Shown one piece after another: positions 8,064 through 15,393 of a stretch of DNA of 64,000 nt. Source of the DNA: PFJX01 sp964542455. GTDB lineage: Bacteria > Pseudomonadota > Gammaproteobacteria > Burkholderiales > Thiobacillaceae. Within the stretch, counting starts at the first letter, position 1. Each line of letters opens with the position of its first letter. The DNA is taken from contig CAZIUC010000021.1 in NCBI GenBank assembly GCA_964542455.1, positions 1-64,000 on the forward strand, read 5' to 3'. The position numbers were made by a program, and so were the translations under genes. Below the pieces are notes generated by a model. That model saw nothing but the letters and a program-made list of their open reading frames with translations, was not told the DNA's origin and ran no database searches.

Positions 8064-8693
8064 ATGGCGACTCCTGGGTGTGCGTGCTTATCCCCCCCTG
8101 TATCAAAGGGGGGCGGGGAGGATTTGGCTGTGGCTGGGTATGGCAAAAGTGGTGGAAATCCCCCCCAGCCCCCCTTTGATAAAGGGGGGAGTCGTGTCGC
8201 CCTTTTCGTCGGCGTGTTGCTGCTTGGGCTGCTCGCTGGTTGCGGCGGAGACAGCGTCAAGCCACCCAACAACGGCGAAGCGGCGCCGGCCTTTCAGGCG
8301 CAAACCCTGGCCGGCGATCAGGTAAAGGTGCCCGCCGATTACGCCGGCAAGGTCGTGGCGATTCGCTTCTGGGCCGACTGGTGCCCATATTGCCGCAAGG
8401 AAATGGCGGAATTGCAGCCGGTGTACGCGCGTTTGCGCGAGCGCGGCCTGGAGATTCTGGCGGTCAATGTGGCGCAGGATCGCGACACGGTGCGGCGTTT
8501 CATCGAGCCCTTGGGCATCCGTTACCCCGTTCTGCTTGACCCCGAGGGCGCCACCGCGCGGGCCTATGGCGTCAATGCGCTACCCATCACCTGGCTGCTG
8601 GATCGCCACGGCGTGGTGCGCGGCAAGATCGTCGGCGAAGCGACGGCGGAAATTTTTGAACAACAAACAACGAAGCTGCTCGATGGACGCTGA
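8064..8693 (+). CDS. TlpA/ResA-like thioredoxin lipoprotein with repeat-encoded N-terminus
   Basis: A 209-residue reading frame. The functional part starts near residue 44: a hydrophobic segment and lipobox LLAGC (Cys60), then a thioredoxin fold with FWADWCPYCRKEM (CPYC at 107-110), a TlpA-type DPEGATARAYGVNALPITWLLD with cis-Pro, and a C-terminal helix. It would be a periplasmic, membrane-anchored disulfide reductase. The first 43 residues are encoded by a family C repeat (8091-8191) and read SPPVSKGGG and NPPQPPFDKGGS. No usable start follows the repeat, so the repeat either became part of the leader or separates an original start from the signal sequence. Its end overlaps the next gene by 11 bases. 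Confidence 0.85.
   Translation: MATPGCACLSPPVSKGGGEDLAVAGYGKSGGNPPQPPFDKGGSRVALFVGVLLLGLLAGCGGDSVKPPNNGEAAPAFQAQTLAGDQVKVPADYAGKVVAIRFWADWCPYCRKEMAELQPVYARLRERGLEILAVNVAQDRDTVRRFIEPLGIRYPVLLDPEGATARAYGVNALPITWLLDRHGVVRGKIVGEATAEIFEQQTTKLLDGR
8091..8191. repeat. Dispersed repeat, family C, inside the tlpA reading frame
   Basis: Paired hairpins CCCCCCTGTATCAAAGGGGGG and CCCCCCTTTGATAAAGGGGGG flank a unique middle, as in the copy at 6211. The whole element is read in frame as the N-terminus of the TlpA-like protein. Confidence 0.85.
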
Positions 8694-9447
8694 ACTGACC
8701 CTCCCGCTCGCCTTTCTCGCCGGCCTGGCCGGTGCCGGGCATTGCTGGACGATGTGCGGCGGGTTGGTGGGCGGCGCCTTTCTTGGCCTGGGCTGCAGGC
8801 GGGATGCCCGCGCCACATCGGCTCAGCGCCAGGCGTTGCCGCATCTTGCCTACCATGGTGGCCGGGTGCTGGCCTACACCCTGATCGGGGCGCTCGCCGC
8901 CGGCATCGGCCAGGCCATCGTTTTGACCGGCGGCATCGGCCGCGCCCAGGGCGCGCTCTATGTCGTCGCCGGGGTGGGGGTGGTGTTGGTCGGCGCGCTG
9001 GCCATGCGGCGGGACGTAGACGTAGGTTGCGCCCGCAAGGGGCACGCCGGACTCGTAAGTGCTGAAGCACAACGACTCCGCTGCGCCGCGCGCACTGGCT
9101 CATGTTCCGCGGAAGCGGGCGTGTCCGGGACGGGCCTGTTGGCGCGCGCGGCGCACCCTACGTTCGTCCTCGCCGGCTTCCTCAACGGTTTGATGCCCTG
9201 CGCCCTGGTGTTCTCCCTCGCCCTCAAGGCGGCCACGGCGCCGTCCGTCGCCACCGGCGCCGCCTGGCTGTTTGCTTTTGGTCTCGGCACCGTGCCGGCG
9301 ATGGCGCTGGCCGGCGGCCTGGCGCACTGGCTGGGCGGGCAATCGTTGCTCTGGCTGCGTCGCGTCGGCGGGCTGCTGATCGTCGCCCTGGGCGCGCAGG
9401 CCGTGTGGGCGGGCGCCCAATTTTTCAACGTCATGCTGCATTTGTGA
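8683..9447 (+). CDS. SafE-family membrane protein with in-frame repeat insertions
   Basis: A 254-residue protein starting at ATG 8683, overlapping tlpA. It has the two half-signatures of the SafE/DsbD-like family, GAGHCWTMCGGL near the start and FLNGLMPCALVFSLALKAA in the second half, each with a cysteine in a membrane helix. About six TM segments are visible. Members sit in operons for copper or cytochrome oxidase maturation (CcoH/CtaG surroundings). Two stretches do not fit: CRRDARATSAQ, encoded by a family A-like sequence (about 8794-8818), and about 47 residues from DVGCARKGH to ARAAHPT, encoded by a palindromic element at 9022-9161. Both lie in loops between TM segments and keep the frame. 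Confidence 0.85.
   Translation: MDAELTLPLAFLAGLAGAGHCWTMCGGLVGGAFLGLGCRRDARATSAQRQALPHLAYHGGRVLAYTLIGALAAGIGQAIVLTGGIGRAQGALYVVAGVGVVLVGALAMRRDVDVGCARKGHAGLVSAEAQRLRCAARTGSCSAEAGVSGTGLLARAAHPTFVLAGFLNGLMPCALVFSLALKAATAPSVATGAAWLFAFGLGTVPAMALAGGLAHWLGGQSLLWLRRVGGLLIVALGAQAVWAGAQFFNVMLHL
9022..9161. repeat. Palindromic element inserted in frame in the safE-like gene
   Basis: The element is bounded by GTAGGTTGCGCC and GGCGCACCCTAC, inverted repeats with one mismatch. It is about 140 bp and encodes a Cys- and Arg-rich loop unlike the rest of the membrane protein. The terminal sequence resembles a common dispersed proteobacterial repeat. Confidence 0.65.
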
Positions 9448-9475
9448 GCAGGACTTTTTTACCCAGGAGAGAACC

Positions 9476-10102
9476 ATGAAACGTCGTGAAATGTTCAAAC
9501 TGCCCCTCGTTGTTGCCAGCGCGGCCGCCGCCACCCTGGTCGCCATGCCGACCCATGCCGTCGCGAAAAAGGAAAACGCATGCGAAGGCGAGGGCACGCC
9601 CGCGCAGTTCATCCCGAAGACGCCGAAAGACCCCAACCCGCTGGAAAACGAGCTGAAGAAATATCCCAAGTGCCCGTATTGCGGCATGGATCGCACCCAG
9701 TTCAGCCATTCCCGGCATCTGGTGCATTACGCCGATGATCTGGTGGACGGCACCTGCTCCATCCATTGCCTGTCGCTTTCCCTGGCGATCAATCTGGACC
9801 GCGAACCGAAGGCCATCTACGCGCCGGACAACGCCGGCACGGAGGTGGTGAAGCCGCTGATCAACGTCGATCAGGCCACCTACCTGATCGGCGGCACGCT
9901 GCCGGGGGTGATGACACATCGCGGCAAGACGTCGTATGGCAGCCGGGAGGCCGCGCTGGCCGCCAAGGAAATCCATAACGGCGAGATCGGCGACTTTGCC
10001 GCCGCGTTGACGGCGAGCTATGCCGATCTGGCGAAAGACACCCTGATGATCCGCAGAAAGCGCGAGGAACGACGTCAGCACATGATGAAGAAGACGGGCT
10101 GA
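9476..10102 (+). CDS. NosL-like protein 1, copper-binding, exported
   Basis: A 208-residue protein with a clear CAGGAGAG ribosome site. The N-terminus MKRREMFKLPL followed by a hydrophobic Ala-rich segment looks like a Tat signal, cut near THAVA. The core has KCPYCGMDRTQF, the CxxCGM motif with which NosL-family proteins bind Cu(I), then HLVHYADDLVDGTCSIHC with further His and Cys ligands. NosL is a copper chaperone for nitrous oxide reductase. No nosZ lies in the window, so the client may be another copper enzyme. Its stop overlaps the start of the next NosL-like gene (TGATG). Confidence 0.85.
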   Translation: MKRREMFKLPLVVASAAAATLVAMPTHAVAKKENACEGEGTPAQFIPKTPKDPNPLENELKKYPKCPYCGMDRTQFSHSRHLVHYADDLVDGTCSIHCLSLSLAINLDREPKAIYAPDNAGTEVVKPLINVDQATYLIGGTLPGVMTHRGKTSYGSREAALAAKEIHNGEIGDFAAALTASYADLAKDTLMIRRKREERRQHMMKKTG

Positions 10103-10578
10103 TGCGCGCATTTTTTGCCTTGGCGCTGTTCGTCCTGTCTCTCTCGGGCTGGGCGGGCGGCTTTCCCGATCCCGCTCCCCGTGATATGTGCCCGGTATGC
10201 GGCATGGTGATTTCCAAATACCCGGCCTGGACCGCCACGGTGGTCTATCGGGACGGCCACGCGCACCATTTCGACGGCGCCAAGGACTTGTTCAAATATC
10301 TGTTCGACGTGCCCCGCTATGCGCGAGGCCACCATGCCCAGGACATCGCCCGCATCGGCGTCACCGAGTATTACGACCTCAAGCGCATCGACGCGCGCCA
10401 GGCGTTTTTCGTGATCGGTTCCGACGTGCTTGGGCCGATGGGCCATGAGCTGATTCCGCTCGCCAGCCGTCTTGATGCCGAGGAATTCCTGCGCGACCAC
10501 CACGGGCGGCGCATCCTGCGTTTCGAGGAAGTGACGCGGGAAATGCCGGGGAATCTGGATACGGGACGCTTCGATTGA
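10102..10578 (+). CDS. NosL-like protein 2, copper-binding, exported
   Basis: A 158-residue protein with a Sec signal at residues 1-19 (ALFVLSLSGWAGG) that has no lipobox Cys, unlike classical lipoprotein NosL. The motif DMCPVCGMVISKYPAW is the NosL Cu(I)-binding CxxCGM signature, followed by HAHHFDGAKDLFKYLF, also typical. It overlaps the preceding nosL-like gene by one base and closes the operon. Two different NosL proteins in tandem suggest a relay or two clients. Confidence 0.9.
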   Translation: MRAFFALALFVLSLSGWAGGFPDPAPRDMCPVCGMVISKYPAWTATVVYRDGHAHHFDGAKDLFKYLFDVPRYARGHHAQDIARIGVTEYYDLKRIDARQAFFVIGSDVLGPMGHELIPLASRLDAEEFLRDHHGRRILRFEEVTREMPGNLDTGRFD

Positions 10579-10601
10579 GCCTGGAGGCCGCGATCCATCT
10601 C

Positions 10602-10685
10602 GTAGGTCAGGTTGCCGAAGGCTACCTGACGATCATGGTCATGAGGGTGGGTGTCAGGTAGTCGCCGCGCGCCAACCTGACCTAC
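10602..10685. repeat. Dispersed palindromic repeat, family B
   Basis: Arms GTAGGTCAGGTTG and CCAACCTGACCTAC enclose a second inverted pair (CTACCTGACG / GTCAGGTAG). The right end supplies the stop codon of the minus-strand gene that follows. It lies between two convergent transcription units and could act as a bidirectional terminator. Confidence 0.85.
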
Positions 10686-11953
10686 AGCAGCAGCCACCAA
10701 CCCGCCACCAGGCCCGCCGCCACCGCCGCCATGCCGGGTAAAACCTGACGCGCCAGGGCGGCGCCACCGATGACCGTGGCCAATCCGCTCTTGAACACGA
10801 TGTTGGCGAGCACGGCCAGAAGCACGGCGGTGACCGCCTGATTGCCTTGCAGGGTGCCCATCCCGAACAGGCGCAGGCTGGAGAGCGTGATGGCATCCAC
10901 ATCGGTGAGGCCGGAAACCAGCGCCACCGCGTAGACCCCCTGGCTGCCGACCAGGTCGGATAGCCAGGCGGCGGCGAACAGCACGCCGGCATAGAGCGCG
11001 CCGAAACTGACGGCGGCGCGGATTTCCGTGGGGTTCTTCATGTCCAGCGTGGGGGTGTTGGGCTGGCCGTCGAGGCGGCGCCAGAGCCAGTAGAGCATCA
11101 CCAGGCCGGCCAGGGCGCCGCCACCCAGTACCGTGAGCATAGGCCGCAGCAGGCCGGGCGCGAGCACCGCCACCACCACGGATAGGCGCACCAGCACCAC
11201 CCAGTTGGCGAGCAGGATGATCAGGGCGGCCATGCTGGTGAGATGTGGGCTGTCGCGGCTGTGACGGGAGAAAGCCAGCGTGGTGGCTGTACTGGAAGCG
11301 ATGCCGCCGAAGAGGCCGGTGAGCAAGGTGCCATGGCGTTGTCCGGCAATCCGCAGGGCCGCGTAACCGGCCAGCGACAGGCCGGAGATCAACACCACCA
11401 TCCACCATATCTGATATGGGTTGAGTGCGTGGTAAGGGCCGTATTCCCGATTCGGCAGGATCGGCAGAATGACGAAGGAAAGCACCGCGAATTGCAGGAT
11501 GGAGACCAGATCCAGCCGCGTCAGGCTGCGTGTGGCCCCGCTCAATTCCGGCTTGAAATAGAGCAGGGCGGTGGTCAGGATGGCCAGCGTGACGGCGAGT
11601 TGTTCCATGCCGTACCAGACCATCGCGCCCAGCGCGTAGCAGACCACCACGGCGGCGATGGTGGTGGTGCCGGGGTCTTCGCTGCTGGTGGTCTTGAAGT
11701 AGGTCGCCACCATCATGCCGCCCATGATCATCAGGCCGGCGCCCAGCACCCAGGGCGCGCCGGTCTTTTCCGAGAGCAGGGCGCCCAGCGTGCCGGCCAG
11801 GGCGACCAGGGAGAAGGTGCGCAGGCCGGCTTTGGCCGCCGGAGAACGCTCCCGCTCCAGGCCGATCAGCAGGCCCAGGGCAAGGCTGGTGAGGAAGGGA
11901 TAGAGAGTGGCGAATTGATCGTTCGGCATGTCCTGATTATGGACCGCGCTCAT
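10682..11953 (-). CDS. MgtC/SapB-DUF4010 family membrane protein
   Basis: A 423-residue protein. The start at 11953 is chosen because it overlaps the upstream stop as ATGA; an internal ATG at 11929 is an alternative. The N-terminal part (LALGLLIGLERER... GLRTFSLVALAGTLGALL) is the MgtC/SapB signature, and the rest is the DUF4010 membrane domain, for about 12 TM segments in all. The family is linked to magnesium or other ion homeostasis, but full-length MgtC-DUF4010 proteins have no proven substrate. It is co-transcribed with the TauE-like gene. The stop TAG is formed by the end of a family B repeat. Confidence 0.88.
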   Translation of the reverse strand: MSAVHNQDMPNDQFATLYPFLTSLALGLLIGLERERSPAAKAGLRTFSLVALAGTLGALLSEKTGAPWVLGAGLMIMGGMMVATYFKTTSSEDPGTTTIAAVVVCYALGAMVWYGMEQLAVTLAILTTALLYFKPELSGATRSLTRLDLVSILQFAVLSFVILPILPNREYGPYHALNPYQIWWMVVLISGLSLAGYAALRIAGQRHGTLLTGLFGGIASSTATTLAFSRHSRDSPHLTSMAALIILLANWVVLVRLSVVVAVLAPGLLRPMLTVLGGGALAGLVMLYWLWRRLDGQPNTPTLDMKNPTEIRAAVSFGALYAGVLFAAAWLSDLVGSQGVYAVALVSGLTDVDAITLSSLRLFGMGTLQGNQAVTAVLLAVLANIVFKSGLATVIGGAALARQVLPGMAAVAAGLVAGWWLLL

Positions 11954-12861
11954 GCGAACAGTTTGAATAGCGCCACGCAACCCAGCACCAGCGTGACGAT
12001 CCCCACCAGGCCACGCATCGTGGCCTCTGACAGGCGACGCACGGTCAGGGTGGCCATCGGCACCGAGAGCAGGGCGCCCAGGGTGAGAGGGACGGCGAGA
12101 CCCCAAGCGATGGTTTTCCCGGCGGCCAGATAGCCGAGGACGCCGATCAGGCAGGTCAATGATTCCGCCACCGAGGTGACCGCCACCGCGCTCTTCGCCG
12201 GCAAGCCGGAAACCACCTGTCCGGCCGTCACCAGAGGCCCGTAGCCGCCGCCGGACAGTCCCTTGTTGAAGGCGGCCACGGCGCCGATGGTGACGATGCC
12301 GCCGGCGTGGAAGGGAATCTGGCGGTTACGGGTGGCCAGGACGATGACACCCATCGCCAGGACGATGCCGCTGATGAACAGCCCCAGCCAGAATTTGGAC
12401 ACGCTCACCGCCACCCACACCGCGAGCAAGGCGCCGACGCCGGAGAGCAGGGCGAGCAGCCAGGCGGTGCGGCGCGCCTGTGCGTCACGGAGAAAATCGA
12501 CGTTTCCATCACGCTGGTGCAACAGTCCGGCGGCCAGCCCAGTCATGAATTCGCTGATCAGCACCGCCGGCACGATCTGCAACGGCGCGAAACCGGCCAG
12601 CAGGAGGAGTGGTGTCAGCGTGGTGCCATAGCCCATGCCCATACTGGAATCGACATATTCGCAGGCCATCGCGGCCAGGAAGATGGCCAGCAGCAGGGGT
12701 GTGGAGAGAGCCTGCGTGGTTTCGGTCGCCACCTGCCAGCCGGGCAGGTGGCCCATCGCGAGCACGGTCACGAGGGCACTGGCGGCCAGCAACAGCCAGA
12801 GACGGGTGCGGCGGCTGGCGAGCGCGGGCAGGGCGATGGCGGAGAAAACGGGGGCTTGCAT
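11950..12861 (-). CDS. TauE/SafE-family (TSUP) anion exporter
   Basis: A 303-residue membrane protein with eight or nine TM helices. The first half carries the motif ACEYVDSSMGMGYGTTLTPLLL and the second half FNKGLSGGGYGPLVTAGQV, the two duplicated glycine-rich signatures of the TSUP family. Members export sulfite, sulfonates or related anions; the substrate here is unknown. A CTGGAGATTCACC ribosome site precedes the ATG. A good sigma-54 promoter lies 34-48 bases upstream, and a sigma-54 activator gene is divergent, so the pair 12861-10682 is probably that regulator's target. Confidence 0.88.
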   Translation of the reverse strand: MQAPVFSAIALPALASRRTRLWLLLAASALVTVLAMGHLPGWQVATETTQALSTPLLLAIFLAAMACEYVDSSMGMGYGTTLTPLLLLAGFAPLQIVPAVLISEFMTGLAAGLLHQRDGNVDFLRDAQARRTAWLLALLSGVGALLAVWVAVSVSKFWLGLFISGIVLAMGVIVLATRNRQIPFHAGGIVTIGAVAAFNKGLSGGGYGPLVTAGQVVSGLPAKSAVAVTSVAESLTCLIGVLGYLAAGKTIAWGLAVPLTLGALLSVPMATLTVRRLSEATMRGLVGIVTLVLGCVALFKLFA

Positions 12862-12894
12862 GGTGAATCTCCAGGGTGGTGATGCCTTGTATGA

Positions 12895-12909
12895 GCAGCT
12901 TGCGTGCCA
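12895..12909 (-). promoter_or_regulatory. Predicted sigma-54 promoter of the TauE-like operon
   Basis: Read on the minus strand it is TGGCACG-CAAG-CTGC, against the consensus TGGCACG-N4-TTGC, with one mismatch and exact GG/GC spacing. The start site would be near 12884, giving a leader of about 23 bases that contains the ribosome site. A sigma-54 activator gene lies divergently at 13054. Confidence 0.75.
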
Positions 12910-12938
12910 GCCAGCGTAATGTGATGAGTCTCGCTATC

Positions 12939-12982
12939 GCTCTGATGAAGCCCCTACCGAAGGGGAGGGGCTTCATCAGAGC
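12939..12982. repeat. Long perfect hairpin between the TauE-like gene and its regulator
   Basis: Sixteen-base arms (12939-12954, GCTCTGATGAAGCCCC, and 12967-12982) enclose a 12-base loop. Parts of it (GAAGCCCCTACCGAAGGG) recur inside the family C-type insertions in the histidine kinase gene and in pgeF, so it belongs to the dispersed repeats. It lies upstream of the sigma-54 promoter, where an activator would bind. Confidence 0.8.
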
Positions 12983-13053
12983 GCAGCGAAACACATCGAG
13001 ACAAACTGCGACCAGCGCTATAGTGAAACGGCACGGAATATCCGTTTAATGTC

Positions 13054-14589
13054 ATGGGTGCTGTTGAAATGCCACGGATTTTGTCTACAGAATCGCTTGC
13101 CAGCGCGGCCTGGCGGCTCGCCGCGCAACACCCCCGCTTGCCGGAATTCAGTGAAGGCTTGCGCCCCCTTCTCGGAGAGTCGGCGCATCTGGCCATACGC
13201 CGCCTGGATACCGCGGAGCGGACGCTGGAAACCGTGGCTGACATCGGTGTCGAGGATATGGAAAGTCGCCGCACGCGGTTTTCCCTCGAACCTTGGTCCG
13301 CGCTACTCGAACTGCTGGGCCGCGAGGCTATCTGGGTGGGGAATCCGGACGACCTGGAAAGGCTTTGCCACGGGCTGTCGCCAACCTCCTGGCGTGGTCC
13401 GCTCGCGCTCGCGGCTTTGCGGCAGGCCGGGCAGGTTATCGGCATGTTGCTGATCGCAATGCACGATGCGGAGGCCCTCACCGTCGCCCTGCGGGAACCT
13501 TGTGGCACCGCCCTCGCCAACGATATTCGCTGGCGCGAACTGGCCAGTGGCCGCGAGGCGGCGGAAGCCGAACGCCAGGCGTTGTTGCTGCGTCTCAAAC
13601 GTCAGGACATCAGCGACAGCATCGTTGGCGCCGATGCCGGCCTGAGCGAGGTAATGCACGCGGTCGAACGGGTCGCGCGCACGGATACGCCAGTCCTGAT
13701 CCTGGGTGAGACCGGGACCGGCAAGGAAGTCGTCGCGCGCGCCCTGCATGTGCGCTCACGGCGAGCCGCCGGGCCGTTTCTGCGGGTGAATTGCGGCGCG
13801 CTGCCGCCGGAGTTGATCGACTCGGAACTGTTCGGCCATGAGCGCGGCAGTTTCACCGGCGCGGTGGGAACCCGGCGCGGCTGGTTTGAACGGGCCGACG
13901 GCGGCACACTGTTCCTCGACGAAGTCGGTGAACTGCCCCTGGCCGCGCAGGTGCGTCTGTTGCGGGTGCTGCAGGACGGTAGTTTCCAGCGCGTCGGCGG
14001 CGAACGCGGCCTCAACGTCGATGTGCGGGTGGTGGCCGCCACCAACCGGGACCTGCGCGTCGCCGTGGCGACGGGGGGCTTTCGCGAGGATCTCTGGTTC
14101 CGTCTGGCGGTCTTTCCCATCCCCCTGCCGCCGCTACGCGAACGGCTACGCGATATTCCCGCTCTGGCCGCGCATTTCTCGCTACGCGCCGCCGAGCGTC
14201 TGGGCCTGCCGCCACGCATGCCGGATGCCGCCGACCTTGCTCTGCTGGAGGCTTATCCCTGGCCCGGAAATGTACGTGAACTCGCCTCGGTGATTGAACG
14301 CGCCGCCATTCTCGGTGATGGCAACCGATTGGAAGTGGCGCGAGCGTTGGGCAGCGACCCGTTTCCCATCCCCCGGCCATCGAGTCGGGATCTGGCCGCC
14401 GAGTCGGAACACCCACCCAGCCTCGATGCCGCCACGCGCGGCCATATCGAAGCCATCCTGGCCCGTTGCCATGGCCGCATCGAAGGCCCCTTCGGCGCCG
14501 CCCGTCTCCTGGAAATGAACCCGCACACCCTGCGCTCGCGCATGCGCAAACTGGGCATCGATTGGGCGCGCTTCAGGGACGCTGGCTGA
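13054..14589 (+). CDS. Sigma-54-dependent transcriptional activator with N-terminal sensor domain
   Basis: A 511-residue regulator. Residues 1-175 look like a GAF-type sensor, 185-430 are the AAA+ domain and 465-511 a Fis-type helix-turn-helix (GAARLLEMNPHTLRSRMRKL). Visible motifs: Walker A GETGTGKE, GAFTGA loop as GSFTGA, Walker B GGTLFLDEVGE, arginine fingers in FREDLWFRLAVFPIPLPPLRER. The layout is that of NorR/FhlA-like activators that sense a small molecule. It is divergent from the TauE-like operon, which has a sigma-54 promoter, and is the obvious candidate to control it. The GSFTGA variant is tolerated in the family. ATG 13069 is an alternative start. Confidence 0.92.
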   Translation: MGAVEMPRILSTESLASAAWRLAAQHPRLPEFSEGLRPLLGESAHLAIRRLDTAERTLETVADIGVEDMESRRTRFSLEPWSALLELLGREAIWVGNPDDLERLCHGLSPTSWRGPLALAALRQAGQVIGMLLIAMHDAEALTVALREPCGTALANDIRWRELASGREAAEAERQALLLRLKRQDISDSIVGADAGLSEVMHAVERVARTDTPVLILGETGTGKEVVARALHVRSRRAAGPFLRVNCGALPPELIDSELFGHERGSFTGAVGTRRGWFERADGGTLFLDEVGELPLAAQVRLLRVLQDGSFQRVGGERGLNVDVRVVAATNRDLRVAVATGGFREDLWFRLAVFPIPLPPLRERLRDIPALAAHFSLRAAERLGLPPRMPDAADLALLEAYPWPGNVRELASVIERAAILGDGNRLEVARALGSDPFPIPRPSSRDLAAESEHPPSLDAATRGHIEAILARCHGRIEGPFGAARLLEMNPHTLRSRMRKLGIDWARFRDAG

Positions 14590-14605
14590 CACTTTTTGAA
14601 CAGTC

Positions 14606-14700
14606 GTAGGCCAGGTTGAGACCTTGTCGCTACCTGGCGATCCATCCACTTGATAAACGGGACGAACGTCAGGTCGTCGCCACGCGCCAACCTGACCTAC
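14606..14700. repeat. Dispersed palindromic repeat, family B
   Basis: Arms GTAGGCCAGGTTG and CAACCTGACCTAC are present, with the inner CTACCTGGCGATC pair. The copy lies between convergent genes and is followed by a short GTAGGTC-like remnant (14714-14720) that forms the stop codon of the GST gene. Confidence 0.8.
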
Positions 14701-14716
14701 GAGCCACGTGCACGAC

Positions 14717-15337
14717 CTACGCCACCGGCACGGTCTCCTTGAACGCCGGACGTTGCATCAGGCGGTCGTAGAGTTCGGAAAGATTGGGGTGGGCGCGGCG
14801 CCAGTCGATTTCCGGGAAACGAAAATCCAGGTAGCCCAGTGTGCAGCCGAGGGCGATGTCGGCCAGGTTGAAGGTTTCGCCGGTGCAGTAGGTCTGCTGG
14901 CCGAGTTCTTCGCTCATGGCTTTCAGGCCGGCGGCGACCTTGCCGAGTTGGCGAGCGATCCATTCCGGGCTTTGCTGCGTTTCCGGGCGCTTGCGCTCGA
15001 CGAATACCAGGGCGGCGGCATCAGCCACGCCATCGGCCAGCGCCTCCCATCGCTTCACCGCGATGCGTGGGCGCGGTTCCTTGGGCAGCAGGTGGCCCAC
15101 CGGGCTGACGCTGTCCAGGTATTCCACGATCACGCGCGAGTCGAACAGGGTCTTGCCCTCTTCCAGCACCCACACTGGTACCTTGCCGAGCGGGTTGAAT
15201 TCGGGAACATGGGTGTCGTCGGACCAGGGGACGTCCACCACCATTTGGTATTCGATGTGCTTCTCCGCCGCGACGATGCGCACTTTGCGCGCGAACGGGC
15301 TGGTCAGGGAGGCGATGAGCTTCATTTTGTGATTCAT
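14717..15337 (-). CDS. Glutathione S-transferase family protein
   Basis: A 206-residue cytosolic protein. The N-terminal thioredoxin-like domain shows LIASLTSPFARKVRIVAAEK with the catalytic Ser position (TSPF), the cis-Pro region GKVPVW and the glutathione-binding FDSRVIVEYLD. The C-terminal helical domain has NLADIALGCTLGYLDFR with the conserved N-capping Asp. It resembles the YibF/GstB-like bacterial GSTs. It lies downstream of gltX on the same strand with 56 bases between. Confidence 0.9.
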   Translation of the reverse strand: MNHKMKLIASLTSPFARKVRIVAAEKHIEYQMVVDVPWSDDTHVPEFNPLGKVPVWVLEEGKTLFDSRVIVEYLDSVSPVGHLLPKEPRPRIAVKRWEALADGVADAAALVFVERKRPETQQSPEWIARQLGKVAAGLKAMSEELGQQTYCTGETFNLADIALGCTLGYLDFRFPEIDWRRAHPNLSELYDRLMQRPAFKETVPVA

Positions 15338-15393
15338 GGACGAGCGTGTTTTCTAGTTTTCGGCGGGCGGCATTCTAGCCGCCCGATATTGCA

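Noticed and set aside
9476..10578. NosL genes as proof of a nitrous oxide reductase locus
   Set aside because: nosZ, nosR, nosD, nosF and nosY are not present in the window, and the NosL-like proteins lack lipoboxes.
12939..12982. Hairpin as a rho-independent terminator
   Set aside because: No T run follows on either strand, and both flanking genes start rather than end here; it fits a dispersed repeat better.
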